Assembly: GCA_947561715.1 (NCBI GenBank)
Contig: OX387197.1
Location: 7,809,001 to 7,873,000, forward strand
Origin: Ascidia mentula
Lineage: Eukaryota > Chordata > Ascidiacea > Phlebobranchia > Ascidiidae
Direction of reading: 5' to 3'
DNA length: 64,000 bases
The notes under the pieces: model-generated
Seen by the model: the letters and a program-made list of their open reading frames with translations, nothing else
What the model was told of the DNA's origin: nothing
The model's database searches: none
In this document: positions 11,714 through 23,600 of the stretch, piece after piece
Numbering within the stretch: the first letter of the stretch is position 1
Layout: the number at the start of each line of letters is the position of its first letter
Translations under genes and position numbers: made by a program

Positions 11714-14700
11714 ATGGGCAGAAAAGTGAAACTAGCAGCTTGCACTGTAAACCAGTGGGCATTGGACTTTGAAGGAAATTTCAAGAGAATTAATGAAGCA
11801 ATTAAACAAGCTTATTTAAAAGAAGCTCGGTACTGCTTAACGTCTGAACTTTCAATTCCTGGATATGGATGTGAGGATCATTATTATGAGAGCGACACTG
11901 AGATGCATTGTTGGGAGGTGTTGAACATTATTTCAGGGTACTGCTCCTGTTGCCACATATAAAAGAACTACTTTTGTGTTGTAAGGTTCTTGAAAAACTG
12001 CTACTTCTTGAAGAAAGTAAGCATATGATATGTGATGTTTCAATGCCAGTGATCCACAGAGGTTCAAGACATAATTGTCGGGTTATATTTCTCTACAAGA
12101 AAATCCTGCTTATTCGACCAAAAACTGCCTGTGCAAATGATGTATGTACACTCGGAAATATATCAAACTTCTATTTCATCTTATGACCTTATTGTTGCAG
12201 GCTAACTTAAGCGAACTAAGGTGGTTTGTTCCATGGAGAAAGACGAAGGCAATTGAAAGCCATCTTCTGCCAAAAAATATTCAGATTGCAACAGGTGTGG
12301 GGTTGTGTTGTTTTTTTAAAGAATATACTTAAGTGTTTGAATTATTGTTGCATTCTACATATCATCCTGACGGAAAATTTCAATAACCAATAGACTACAA
12401 CTCTTATCTCTTAGTAAAAATTATAAAGGGTCACATACTACACCTATGCTTGGGATACCTATGACACATGTTCCTTTGCTATTAGGCCAGTATGAGGTGC
12501 CTATAGGAGATGGAATTATTGAAACCCAAGATACATGTATTGGAACCGAAATATGCGAGGAGCTGTGGACTGGTGATTGCCCCAACATTCATCAGTCACT
12601 TGATGGTGTTGAAATATTTACAAATGGGAGTGGAAGTATTTTCAGCATGCAGAAACTTCGCTTGAGGTGTGAAATATAGTAACCAAACCACGGAGTGTAT
12701 GCAAGTATCATTTCCAGAAGTATTATATCCCAATTTCCTGAAAAAAAAGTTTAAATCGCCTGTTTGAATTTACAGGACCGATATTATGCAAGCTACAACA
12801 ACTAGACTGGGAGGCGTTTACTTAATGAGCAACCAGATAGGGTGTGATGGTAGTAGACTGTATTTTGATGGTTGCTCCTTGATAGCACTGAATGGACAAA
12901 TGGTGGCACAAAGTGTGCAATTTTCGTTGGATGAGACTGAAGTTACTGTTGCTGCAGTGGATTTGGAAGAAGTTCGCACATACAGGTGAGGATTGTGCAA
13001 AATATATAACTATTTCTGCTAAGTTTATTAAACTCAAACAACATTTCCCCCTCTTCAGGTTGCTGCATGTCAGGCTTTTAAAAATAAAATGTTCAATTTT
13101 CCTGCTGCTTGTTCAATTAGAGAATTATCTGTGGCATTTTTTTTCCAAGAGTGTACAAAATTTACTATGTTATGCACAGCTATGTCTTTTAGGGCAACAC
13201 TTTCAAGTAGAAGCATACAAGCAGCTGGCGAAAGTGAATATCCACGCATTAAGATCCACGAGTTTGCGATGTGCCCCGACGATGTCGAAAGTCAGTTATG
13301 TCTCGAATGTACCCCCTCTATGCATATTCGTTATTACTCGCCGGAAGAAGAAATTGAACGGTCAACTGCCTGCTGGTTGTGGGACTACTTGCGCAGAAGC
13401 GGACAGTCAGGCTTTTTGTTACCTCTCGACGGTGGAGAGGACAGTTCAGCTGTGGCATGCATTGTATATTCGATGTGTGACATGGTATGTTGTGATGGCT
13501 TTAGTTTGCCCTCAGAAGCAATGTTTTTTTTGCAATTAGCTGTTCACGGCAGCCGGAAACGGAAATGAAACGGTTGTTACGGATGTTAAACGGATCGTCA
13601 ACGACGAATCATACGTGATAACGAACCCCGAAAAGCTGTGCAACGATCTCCTCACAACATGCTGCATGTCCAGCGACGTCAAGCCGGGTAAAGGTGTACA
13701 AACAGTGTCACTAACAATTTAGATTCTGAAATCTTTCATTCTGTCTTTCGCACTAAACTTAAATACTCGAGATTGCTAAATTTCGTTTTGCTTATCGAGG
13801 TATAGGTCACAGAAAAACAATTGAGAGTTACCCAGAAATTTGGTTTTTGAAACGTGGTCGCAGAAACAAAATTAGCCTTCTGTATGGATTACGGCATAAG
13901 CATCACTACAATCCTGCCTTTTTTTAACAGCAATAACCAAACAACGAGCTTCGTCTCTTGCGCAACGCATCAATTCCAACCACCTTGAACTATGCATCGA
14001 CTCTGTTGTTTCGGCCTTTCTGTCAGCGTTTACCACCGTAACCGGTTTTATTACCAAGTTCAGACAGAATGGAGGATCACGTGTTGAAAATATTGCCTTA
14101 CAAAACCTCCAGTCCCGCACCAGGCATGTATTTTGCGCTCAGCTAAAATTAATTATGTTAATAAAGCGGGTTATCCAAAACTTGTGGCCGCTAGCCTGCG
14201 GGATCGCAGCACAGCGAACTGCATGTCACACAAAATTATGCAGAATTTTACTGTAATATGTACTCTTCAAGACAATATAGGAGTTGACTGGCTACAGCCA
14301 CTACGGCTATACTTAGATCCGTGAAGTTTTTCAGTCGTTTTATTGATATTGTTGTGTCTTGAGCATGTTAAAATCAACGTATATCAAACACGAATAATTG
14401 CGGTAAATTGGATCTAACTGAAAAGGATCGCGAGTGACAAAGTTTGGGCACCGCCTGCTCTAAACTTTCTGGTGGTCGTTGTTCTTCAGATGCGGTCAAG
14501 CAATATATAGGACGTGTTTACGTAACTTTACAAGTTTATACTGTTATAGGATGGTCCTGGCATATCTGTTTGCCCAGCTCATGCAGTTGGTGCGTGGCAA
14601 GCCAGGGTGCTTGTTGGTACTTGGGTCCTCCAATGCAGACGATAGCTTGCGCGGCAACTTCACCAAGTACGCATACTCCTTTTGATATTCAATTCAAGGC

Positions 14701-16377
14701 ATGCTGTATGTAACTTGGGGGGCTCTATCATATTGTTTTCTCATTTTGTGCAGATATGGTTTTTCTAGCGCAGACATTAACCCTATTGGCGGAATCAGTA
14801 AGTCCAACTTGAGGTCCTTTCTGAAATATTTCAAGGGCAAATATGAATTTACGCAACTTGATGACATAGTTCAGTCTAAAGGTAGGTTTATCAGCATGGA
14901 ACCCATAGCATGAGTGATTTTGTAAAAATGTGTCATGTAGTGTTTTGTTATTGTTCGTAACGTTAACAGTCTTTTACGGTTTTGGTGACCCCCTATAGGG
15001 TCGCTTAAATTTTCATATGTTTTTATTGAAATAAAAAAACTTGCCATAAACCACTGTTTGATTGGCCCTAAACCTTTAAGCAAAGCGATTGAATTAAATA
15101 TTCCAGCTGCAGTTTGAAGTTCAAGCATTCAATGCGGTTGTAAAATTGATTTGGCCACACATTGTTAACGCACATTCGGATCGTTATAAAAGCATTACTG
15201 AAAAATTTGTTTGTCAGTTACCTTTATCGTGTGCACTGTTTCGGCACTACGCGGTCATCATTCTCAACCAACGGAATGTATTGCCTGTCCTGTCACAAAA
15301 AAGTTTGAACCACATATTTCCCAAATAATCTGCCAATGGTGTCGCATGTGATTGCAATGACACATGTTTACGTAAGCATAGTTTAGGTCTTACTATTGTT
15401 GGGTTGAAGCATGTCCCTTCACCAAACAAACTTAACCTTTTGGGGGAAATTTCGCTTTTTCTGCAAGTACAGGCGAAAAGATCAACACATGTGTTTTTTT
15501 TAAATACTGTGTTACGGTATAAGTAACAAAATCGTCTCAGAAAAAGGGAGTAAACACTATTCGAGTGATTCGCAACATTTTGTCGGGGATAAGTGGTTTG
15601 GGAACCACTGTGTTAGTGATCTTTACCTTTAATGCAACTCCACTTGAACACTTCTCTATAAGACACCGCTTGGTAATGCCATCACAGCATTATATATTTC
15701 TGATAAAAAACTCGCAAGGCCAGCAGATCAGACCCATGAATAACTACAGTTCGCGGTAATGAATGTCATGTTCATTTTTAGAAGAAATTACGCAAACTTA
15801 TAACATGACTTACGACGAGCTGTCGGTGTTTGGACGTTTGCGAAAAATCTACAGAGTCGGTCCCTACACGATGTTTATCAAGCTTGTCCATATGTGGAAA
15901 GAATTCTGCACTCCCACGCAGGTCAGAAAAACTCGTGAAACCGGGTGACAATTTTTTCCAGTAATACTTTTTTTCTAGCGGGTTGACGAGCCTTTTGAAC
16001 GAAATCAATCAAAAAACTATTTCAAAACGAAGCTATTACACAACACTTGCAATAACAGAGTTTGATTACAAGAGTGCAAACAAAGTAGCTCTTCTGTGGT
16101 TCCGTTTAGGTGGCCCAAAAGGTCAAGAACTTCTTCTTTGCATATTCGACGAACCGCCACAAGATGACAACACTTACACCTGCTTTGCACGTGACAAATA
16201 ACAACCCAGATGATAATCGCTGCGATTTGAGGCCGTTTCTTTACAACGCCAAATGGTTGTGGCAGTTTAGGTATTTCATTTGATATGTAATTACAATTGT
16301 GTTGTATGGTTATCATTTTTCTATTCAGGAAAATCGATGACCACGCCTCTCGCATGGTAAAGCCTCCTGAACATTAA
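11714..16377 (+). CDS. NADSYN1: Glutamine-dependent NAD(+) synthetase
   Basis: Thirteen exons join in phase: 11714-11917, 11986-12141, 12201-12294, 12486-12666, 12776-12985, 13193-13484, 13540-13687, 13931-14123, 14550-14666, 14754-14881, 15782-15921, 16110-16270, 16329-16377, giving about 690 residues (human about 706). The enzyme converts deamido-NAD to NAD with ATP and glutamine in the cytosol. The N-terminal nitrilase-like glutaminase keeps its triad at the human positions: Glu45 ([10 protein letters not shown]), Lys114 (IRPK), Cys175 (EICEELW). The synthetase half keeps NINPIGG-like and [11 protein letters not shown] blocks, but its ATP loop, normally SGGVDS, reads DGGEDS (361-366). A conserved stretch after LDDIVQSK (human APATAELEPL) is absent. 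Exon 8 uses a GC donor (14124). The fold assignment is certain; full synthetase activity is doubtful. Confidence 0.88.
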
Positions 16378-17866
16378 AGCAGAATTGTTTTTAGTGCTCG
16401 TGTGGTATGACCGATGTACGAGCATTCAATTTATTTTTTATTAACCGATGTGCAATTAAATACTGCTAACGCTGCTGTCGCCTCGCTACATTTAAAAAAA
16501 ACACCAAACATGCCTAACCATCATATATTTACTTTTTTAATAAATGATTAGTAACTTATAGCAAGTTGTTGCATGCACTATGACACTACTTTAGTTTTAA
16601 ACAATGACTTTTACCCACTGCAAATTCCTTTACTGCGTGTTTGCAATAGAGTTACCTCAAGAAAAAAGTCTTGTGTAATTTTTACCTGAAGCGATTCTCA
16701 ATCTGTTAGCGTCAATAAAAGTAATTGTGCAACGCGGGTCCCACAGGAGAGGAGCAGCCAGTATAGGTATATGCGGCGAACTCCAGGGCCGTACGAATAT
16801 AGGGAGCATTGTTTGGTTTAAAACTGAGGGATTCCATCGATAAGGCAGTCTTTATGTGAACTTTCTCGCGTAGGAACGTATTTCCTGTTTTCGTGCAATA
16901 ACAACAGGATTTCCAAGATTTCAGTGAATCGTGGTAACGTGGAAAGATTACAATAAAAAAGTATATAGCTTTTCTTGACTGCTTTGTCGTTCTTACTGCG
17001 ATTTGTCAAAAACGTCTGGAAAATTTACGAAAAACAACCACTCTTGTGAAAAAGGTAATGAAGTCAAAACCCATTACAAATTTTGTTAGTTTTTCAAGAA
17101 CAAGTGAAGTATTCAAACAAAAACTGCCGCATGGTAGAACTAGACCCGATTCAACTTAATTTGCACAAAAGAACGCGCATGAACTCTAAATATGTAAAAC
17201 AGTTGGCAGGGATACCGATATACAACCAAAAGGGCAACCGGGTCAGGCGCTTACTAGAGTAAACTACTAAAAAATAATGATCGCACAGTGGAGCTGGAGA
17301 ACTAAATATCTATTCTAATTCTAACACACGGAACTGAGCAAACAGACCACAAATAACTCAAATAAGATAAGGTGTGTTGTATTGTGTAGTGAACTGCCAG
17401 TCGTGTAATGATGATGATTCGAAATATTTCCTCAAACAAGTCAGAACGAATGAGAACAAAGGTAGCAAATGTACTCCTCGTGTGATGTTTGCAAGCCAGA
17501 TTGGAAAGTGTGTTTTTTGCGCGGAGGATTTTGTTTCGGCGATCGTTAATTGCGCGAAGTTATTTCGTATGTTAATGCATTAGCTCATATCGGTAAATTC
17601 TCCTCCGCGCACATCATTTTGTCCAGTCTGGTTTCCAAGTAGCATCGAAAAGGGAATGCGTGGAACAGTACACACCACCGTCATTTCGGCGAAATGGAAT
17701 TTGGTTAAAACCGAAATTATTTCACGCATGAATGAACACGGCTTGAGTTAATCCTTTTTTGCATCCAAGGATCATCACTCAAATCTTGATGTGCTGTCAG
17801 TTAACATTCATTTACCAACCTTTTCCAGAAAATGAATTTTCCTAGATTTTGCTGTGTTATGTTGAA
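16378..17866. other. Intergenic region with an imperfect foldback
   Basis: No gene is supportable between NAD synthetase and the NLR gene. At 17486-17632 two arms are related as an inverted repeat (GCGCGGAGGA on the left, TCCTCCGCGC on the right, with GCCAGATTGGA against TCCAGTCTGGTTTCC). This suggests a small old MITE or hairpin of about 150 bp. The rest is unique AT-rich sequence. Confidence 0.4.
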
Positions 17867-20800
17867 ATGAATACCACTCCGTCAAGTTATTATTTTGGAG
17901 ATGTACACCATCATTATAATCAGTCTATTCCTCCCAATGACGAAGAGCTGTTAAAAAAAGGTAAGACCAAACATTTTCATTTGGAGATTTAAAAATAAAA
18001 ATAATAAAAACAATCATGTTTTTAGTTCAACAGCTTCAACAGGACCTGCAACAGCAGGCACTCATTGCAACTGGGCAAGTGGATTTACCTGTGGGTCTGA
18101 GTCAAGCACTCAAACCTGTGTCATTGCAAATCAAGAGTGATATACAAAAGCCACATGATCTTTCAAGCAAAGGGCAGTACCGGAGACGGAGTGAGTTTGA
18201 AAAGCTCTTCACAGTTGGCTCTGAAAGTCTTAACCTACATCAGCTTTTTCTCCATGCAAAAAGGTTGGCAGACGAAGAGGCAGGTGCTAAATGTACTAAC
18301 GATGTAGCAAGGCAGGCTTGGATTGAAACACATTCCAATATAGTAGGTACTGTTGGCCATCCGGGAATGGGCAAAACCACTTTGGCAAAAATGCTAGCTC
18401 AAAATATTCTGCAGAAATTGGTTTTACCTGATACTGAGATGGTGTTTTTCATACCATTACGGCTTTTGAGTTTCAGCAAGGAAATCTCTTTAATTCAGTT
18501 TTTGCTTTCAGGCAGTTACTGCCGCTGGGATAGCAATGTCATTTCAGATAAGTTTCTGTTGGAGTACTTGGAAAAAGCCAAAATTGTAGTTCTGTTTGAT
18601 GGGCTTGACGAAGGAAAATTTGATAAGGCATCCAGAGTACAACCTGTTCCAAATGATAGTTTTGCAACTGCGGATGTCTTTCTTAAAAATATCCTTGCCG
18701 GTCACTTGTTGCGTAGTGCCAAGAAACTCATAACATCTCGGCCGAATGCAATGTACAACCTTCATCCAGATTACAGGCCACACTGCACTGTGGAGATTTT
18801 GGGTCTAAGTCGCATGTCACAGGATGACCTAAGTGAGCAAATTTGTGGACCAGATTTTTCAAGACAGGTAAAGAATCAGTTATACCAGCATCCAGAGCTT
18901 TCGTCCTTTTCTCATGTCCCGATTTATTGCATCATGACAGTTTCCTGCATTTTGGAAAATGTGCAATCAAACAATGATCAGGCCATCATTTCAAAAACTG
19001 ATGTTTTAATGAGGGTTTTGTTACGATATCTTCGAACCAGTCACTCGAGAACCCGTGGTGTTGATCTGTCAAAGCTTGCACTGCTGGCCTGGTCTGGATT
19101 GAACTCTGAGACTGCAGTCTTTTCTGATGATGACCTTACTAAAGCTAATGTAAACAGGGAAGATTATCAAGCATTTCTGCACACTTATATTGATGATATA
19201 TCAGCACTTCAATACACTGTCTTGGAGGGGGATAAAAAAACAAGTTTCAGCCACTTGCTCTGGCAGGAGATCTTGGGGTCATGCTATGCCATGTTTTTTA
19301 TGCCACTCGATGTGTTTAAAACGTCCATAGATAGCATGAATAAACCAAGCCTATCTGTAGTTGCTACTTTCATGTTTGGCCTCTGCAACAAACAGGTATT
19401 TTCACAAGCAAGAAAGGTCTTTCCAGGTATTTGTGAAGATCACTGGCATGAAAAGGTAGTGTTGCTGCAATCGTTGGCCGTCTTTAAAGCAGGGAAAATT
19501 GCTGGCTCACTAAATGAAAAAGCTCAATTCTGCAGAGTTTGTAGATGGGCAAAAGAATCACAAAACGAGGAAATTGTAAAAAGTGTTGCCACCAGCCTGC
19601 CTGAAGCCATCTATCTTTTTGGAACTCTTCTACCAAATGAAGTATCTTCTATGCAAACTGTTCTTGAAACAGATAATACACTTTGCACCCTTAGTATAGG
19701 TCAAAAGTCTCCAAGAGGCTTGTACAGAGTTGTAAAATTTGCAGATTCTGGATTGTTAAGGTTTCTCGAGAATTTTGCTCCGATGGTCAACAGCAAGGCT
19801 TTTCAGGTAATCTTGATATTTCTTTTTCAAAAAATTTAGCAAATAAGGAGGCTGCAACTGACATTTGTGATAATGTGGCACAACAGCATTGAATTGCAAA
19901 TAGCTGTGCTAATTTCTGTAATATTAACTATTCAGTTGAAAGCGTCAAGTGATATTGTTGAATTTAGGTTCCTGGGATGTGTGTGTGGCAAACATCTATC
20001 ACAGAAGTGGAAATCGGTGCAATGCAACCATTCCTAACAACCTTGACAGAAGTAGTATTGTGGGAATGTGACCTTGAGGAAACAGAAGCTACTTGCATAT
20101 GTAATTTGCTGAAGGAGCACAATAAGATGGTAAATTAACGATAATGGCAAATTATTAAATGTGGCAGTACTTTTATGCTTAAAGATGTGAATTGGGATCA
20201 TTTAATATTGATTTTGAAGCAAAGCGGCAATTAAACACTGTAGTAAACACATGTCCTGTATATATATATATTATTTTTAAGGGAGGCTGTCAAAAATGTC
20301 TCTGTGATATATAAATACAGACTTGTCCCTTCCAATGCTACGTTAGTTCCCATATGATGATAAATGCAGTAAAACCGACCTAGAACAAATGCTGTGCATC
20401 AAAGGATGCAAAAAGTTATGCTTTATCATGAGTGGTTCTTCTGTACTTGTGATATGTATCCCATGTACAAGACTGTTAGGTGGATTTTTTATATTTAATT
20501 TTTAGTTACACAAGGCTTACATTACTAGCTATTTAACCCTATTATTTTTTATAAGATTCACAGGCTGTGCAGCCAAGCTGGATCAGCCACTTTTCCAGCT
20601 TGGCTGCAAACATGCGAAAGCGTGGTATTACTTCTTAAAAAATTTTAGTGGGAATTTTTATTTTACCACTAAATTTCAAAAGACTCTACTAAGATGTTGT
20701 AATGTGCAGAGATGTCACCGCTTTGCCAACATAAGTGTGTGTGGTTACATTGTATCAACCAACAACCATTTTGCCCACCTAAAAATGTGTTTTTATTGCA

Positions 20801-21852
20801 CAGCTCAACAAGCTTGACTTGAGCGTTAATAACATTGGTGACAATGGCGCTGCAGCTATTTCTACAATTGTTCACCTGGTGGAAGATCTATTTCTGAGGA
20901 ATTGTAACATAACTGGTGTTGGAGCTGTGGCCATTGCAAATGAAATGGGAAAGGACAATAACTTGGTGTGTATTAACACATAGAATGTCAATCTGCACTG
21001 TTTACATGACTTGTAATTGGGTAAAAGTTAAATCAATGGCCCTGAATAAATCATACAATCGTTGCACGTTTTTCCACCACTTGTGTTGTACTTGATATAA
21101 TAGAACCCATAACACAAAGGTTTGATTATACCTCTTATTATTTTGTATACTTTCTAAAATCTAAATAGTGCAATTAAATGTGGCTTGTTCAACCAATTTT
21201 ATGCTCAATTTTAGGTTCACACCCTTAACATGGCCTTTAACAAAATAGGTAATGTTGGGGTGGCAGCACTAGCGCAAAACCTTAGAAAGTTCAAGGTACT
21301 TCACCTTCATGATTGTGACATAACAGAAAGAGGAATGTGTGCGATTGGAAAATCGCTCACTCAATGCAATAAGGTAAATAATGGTGGTAAACACCTCTTA
21401 TTTCTTTCTATTTTAATAGTTAGAGTGTAAGGTTGTTTAATGACTCAACTCTTAGTTCATACAAAACACCTTCTATCTGGTTTACAGCTTAAAAACAGCA
21501 CGAAAATGATCAGTGTCGGTAAAGTCATTTTGTTATTTTATTTGAGTTATCAGTCATCATTGACATGCAAAGGCTGAAATTGACTGTAAAATAAAACTGT
21601 GTTTAGATATCAATGACTGTTAGTGGCAACAACATTGGTGATGAAGGGATTAAACACTTAAAAGAGCACTGGAATCGATTAGACAATATCTCCATTGCCG
21701 ACTGTGGCCTTTCAGAGGAATGTATTTGCAGCATTGATGCCAAGATTCAGGAACTGACAGCAGATGCGTGGGCCTTGGTGAGTACATACACATATCCTCA
21801 GGACGTTATTGTGTTTACCATACTTACACCTGCCTGTTATTTTAGCCTGTAA
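17867..21852 (+). CDS. NACHT-LRR (NLR-type) protein
   Basis: The exons are 17867-17960, 18026-19806 (one large NACHT exon), 19968-20129, 20804-20965, 21215-21373 and 21607 onward, all in phase, about 867 residues if the last exon reads to the stop at 21852. The NACHT ATPase shows a Walker A loop GHPGMGKTTL (about residue 143) and Walker B IVVLFDGLDEG (about 219), then helical NACHT-associated sequence (SHVPIYCIMTVSC). Exons 4-6 each begin and end in phase 0 and encode about two ribonuclease-inhibitor-type leucine-rich repeats (LDLSVNNIGDNGAAAI, LNMAFNKIGNVGVAAL, MTVSGNNIGDEGIKHL). This is the exon pattern of vertebrate NLRs. Such proteins are cytosolic innate-immune sensors that oligomerise through NACHT. 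No death, CARD or pyrin domain precedes NACHT; the first ~140 residues are Gln-rich and unrecognised. The C-terminus is uncertain because a donor-like GT follows 21777. Confidence 0.85.
20569..20607. repeat. Perfect 13-bp inverted repeat (hairpin) in NLR intron
   Basis: GCAGCCAAGCTGG (20569-20581) and CCAGCTTGGCTGC (20595-20607) are exact reverse complements separated by 13 bases. It lies in the intron 20130-20803 of the NLR gene. It may be a remnant of a small foldback element; no function is evident. Confidence 0.75.
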
Positions 21853-22803
21853 TCCATGGGTTGAACCGTCAATCTGTCAAGAAAAGACGTTGAATTGGTG
21901 TTGTACTACAGTCTGACCAACTCGTGATTTGATATGGTGTTGAAAAACTGCTCCAACTTCCAGTAGTGTGGAAACACCTATTTTCGTTTGGAAACACCCT
22001 GGTTAATCACAGTCATACATGCAAAGGATTGCAAACAATATGTCAATTAAATAGAGTTGTACCAACACAAAATTACTCAGATTTGAAAAATAAAAATATA
22101 CCAACTACTAAGCAGGATACGAACACCTATTATTAAACACACCAGGTAAATAATTTCTTGCAATGTTTAATTGGCCGTAAATTATGTACTTTTTTATGAG
22201 TCTTGTATGTTTACGCACACAAGACACAACTTACTGTACTAGTTTGATGGCTCGGTTTGTTATTTTCCTCCAAACTTGTTAACCATTGTTTTATTGTTTA
22301 AAAATTAATCATATACTAGGTTTGCAATGACACAAAAGCCAATTAACATATTATGTTTTACTCTAGTGGTTTGTGCAACTTTTAGCTGCTATCTACATTA
22401 ATTGCCAAAACTGTTGTAAATAGTTTCATTTATTGCCACTGCAGGTCACTTGCACTTAACATTTATTGACATTTTATGCACTCAAAATGTTCTGTGTAAC
22501 AAAGAATAAAAACACACTTTGTTTGAACAGTACAATTTTTATAAATGTCCAGTATTTCAGAAAGGATATCTGTTTTGTAGGCAGACATTTTTTTTATGGT
22601 GTTGACCTACTCGCACCCAAAACACTTTTAGACATGAACAAAAAATCGTAGATAATGGCAAAAATTCTACTTCTCTGCCGATTCTCGATAAACGTATATG
22701 AAAATTTGATGGACCCTCAGGGAGGCATTCAAACACTACAATTTAAAAAGTGTTACGTACACGATAAAATGAGTTTATTGCCATACAACATAAATGACAC
22801 TAT
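21853..22803. other. Region between convergent NLR and UROS genes
   Basis: No coding sequence is supportable. The stretch is AT-rich and probably holds the 3' UTR of the NLR gene and, on the minus strand, that of UROS. Confidence 0.4.
22774..22779 (-). terminator. Poly(A) signal AATAAA of UROS
   Basis: On the minus strand AATAAA lies about 25 bases after the UROS stop codon, so the mRNA would have a very short 3' UTR. Confidence 0.6.
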
Positions 22804-23586
22804 TTAAAGATTTTCCAATGCACCACAATTGCTTTTAATATCAGTTTCAATTGCATCATGCACAGATGCAGCTGTGGGCTGATTTGCAATCATCACTTCA
22901 ACATCCTCATTTCCAAATGCTTTTGCAGTGGTTTGTCCAATAGTTACAACCTTTACAGGAGAATTGGAGTCGCACAAAAAATCTTTCCACACAAAAAAGG
23001 AAAATTTATATCCCAGAGGACTAAAATATACCAGATACTGGGGTGCTGAATGTTGTTCGCAATACGATTTAATTTTATGTTCGACCAATGGATCTGCCCC
23101 AGAGCAATACACTTCGAGAATTTCACATGGTTGTTCATGTTCTTGTAAATATTTTGGCAGGACCTCTCTCCTGCTTTGGCCACATACAAACAATAGCGGA
23201 GAGTTCCTTTTAAGATTAGCTTTGTCGGAGATGATAAACTTGGCAAGAGCTTCAGCATTCCCCGACTCTTTTCCTTTAATTTGAAAGCCCATACTTTGTG
23301 CGGCAATGGCTGTTGTGTCACCAACAACATAGCAAGGTTTATGGAGCCATTCATTTGGAAGATTTTTTGAGTCGACTACACACACTTTCAGAGCTTCAAT
23401 GGCTCTTTTGCTGGTTAGTATAATTCCACTGTATAAACTTGGCTGATTGATCTTCTCCTGCAGTAGGTTAATGTTTATGTAAGAAAAAGACAATACAGGG
23501 ATACAAGTAACATGTGCTATAGGGTCCAACAATTCATGGTAGGCATCTTCAGGCAAAAGGCAATTCCGCATAAGTACAATTTTCAT
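22804..23586 (-). CDS. UROS: Uroporphyrinogen-III synthase
   Basis: A single uninterrupted frame of 260 residues, close to the human length (265). The enzyme closes hydroxymethylbilane into uroporphyrinogen III with inversion of ring D, a cytosolic step of haem synthesis. Family blocks are visible: ILTSKRAIEAL (about residues 56-66), YVVGDTTAIAA, LLFVCGQSRR, YFSPLGYKF, VVTIGQTTAKAF and NQPTAASVHDAI near the end. The start ATG is the first in frame and matches the family N-terminus. It follows the PHPT1 stop codon by only 14 bases on the same strand, so it is likely the downstream gene of a two-gene operon. It is intronless, unlike vertebrate UROS. Confidence 0.92.
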   Translation of the reverse strand: MKIVLMRNCLLPEDAYHELLDPIAHVTCIPVLSFSYININLLQEKINQPSLYSGIILTSKRAIEALKVCVVDSKNLPNEWLHKPCYVVGDTTAIAAQSMGFQIKGKESGNAEALAKFIISDKANLKRNSPLLFVCGQSRREVLPKYLQEHEQPCEILEVYCSGADPLVEHKIKSYCEQHSAPQYLVYFSPLGYKFSFFVWKDFLCDSNSPVKVVTIGQTTAKAFGNEDVEVMIANQPTAASVHDAIETDIKSNCGALENL

Positions 23587-23600
23587 GGCGCTTTTTTAAG
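23587..23600 (-). promoter_or_regulatory. PHPT1-UROS junction: candidate trans-splice acceptor
   Basis: On the minus strand the end of PHPT1 reads GGATACTAA, its stop codon, and runs on as CTTAAAAAAG followed by CGCC and the UROS ATG. TACTAAC is a perfect branch-point consensus overlapping the stop codon, and AAAAAAG supplies an AG four bases before the UROS start. Ciona operons are known to have almost no intercistronic sequence and to use spliced-leader trans-splicing. The acceptor assignment is inference. Confidence 0.55.

Noticed and set aside
12892-13539. 215-codon plus-strand frame overlapping NAD synthetase
   Set aside because: Out of frame with the conserved exons 5 and 6 and crosses an intron; no family match.
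13872-14120. Minus-strand frame of 82 codons
   Set aside because: Shadow of NAD synthetase exon 8 on the other strand.
14967-15610. Possible hAT element in the NAD synthetase intron (CAGTCTTTTACGG ... GGTTTGGGAACCACTG)
   Set aside because: The right end looks real, but the left end is weak and the flanking 8-mers do not match.
18544-18783. Minus-strand frame inside the NLR gene
   Set aside because: Shadow of the NACHT exon, no independent support.
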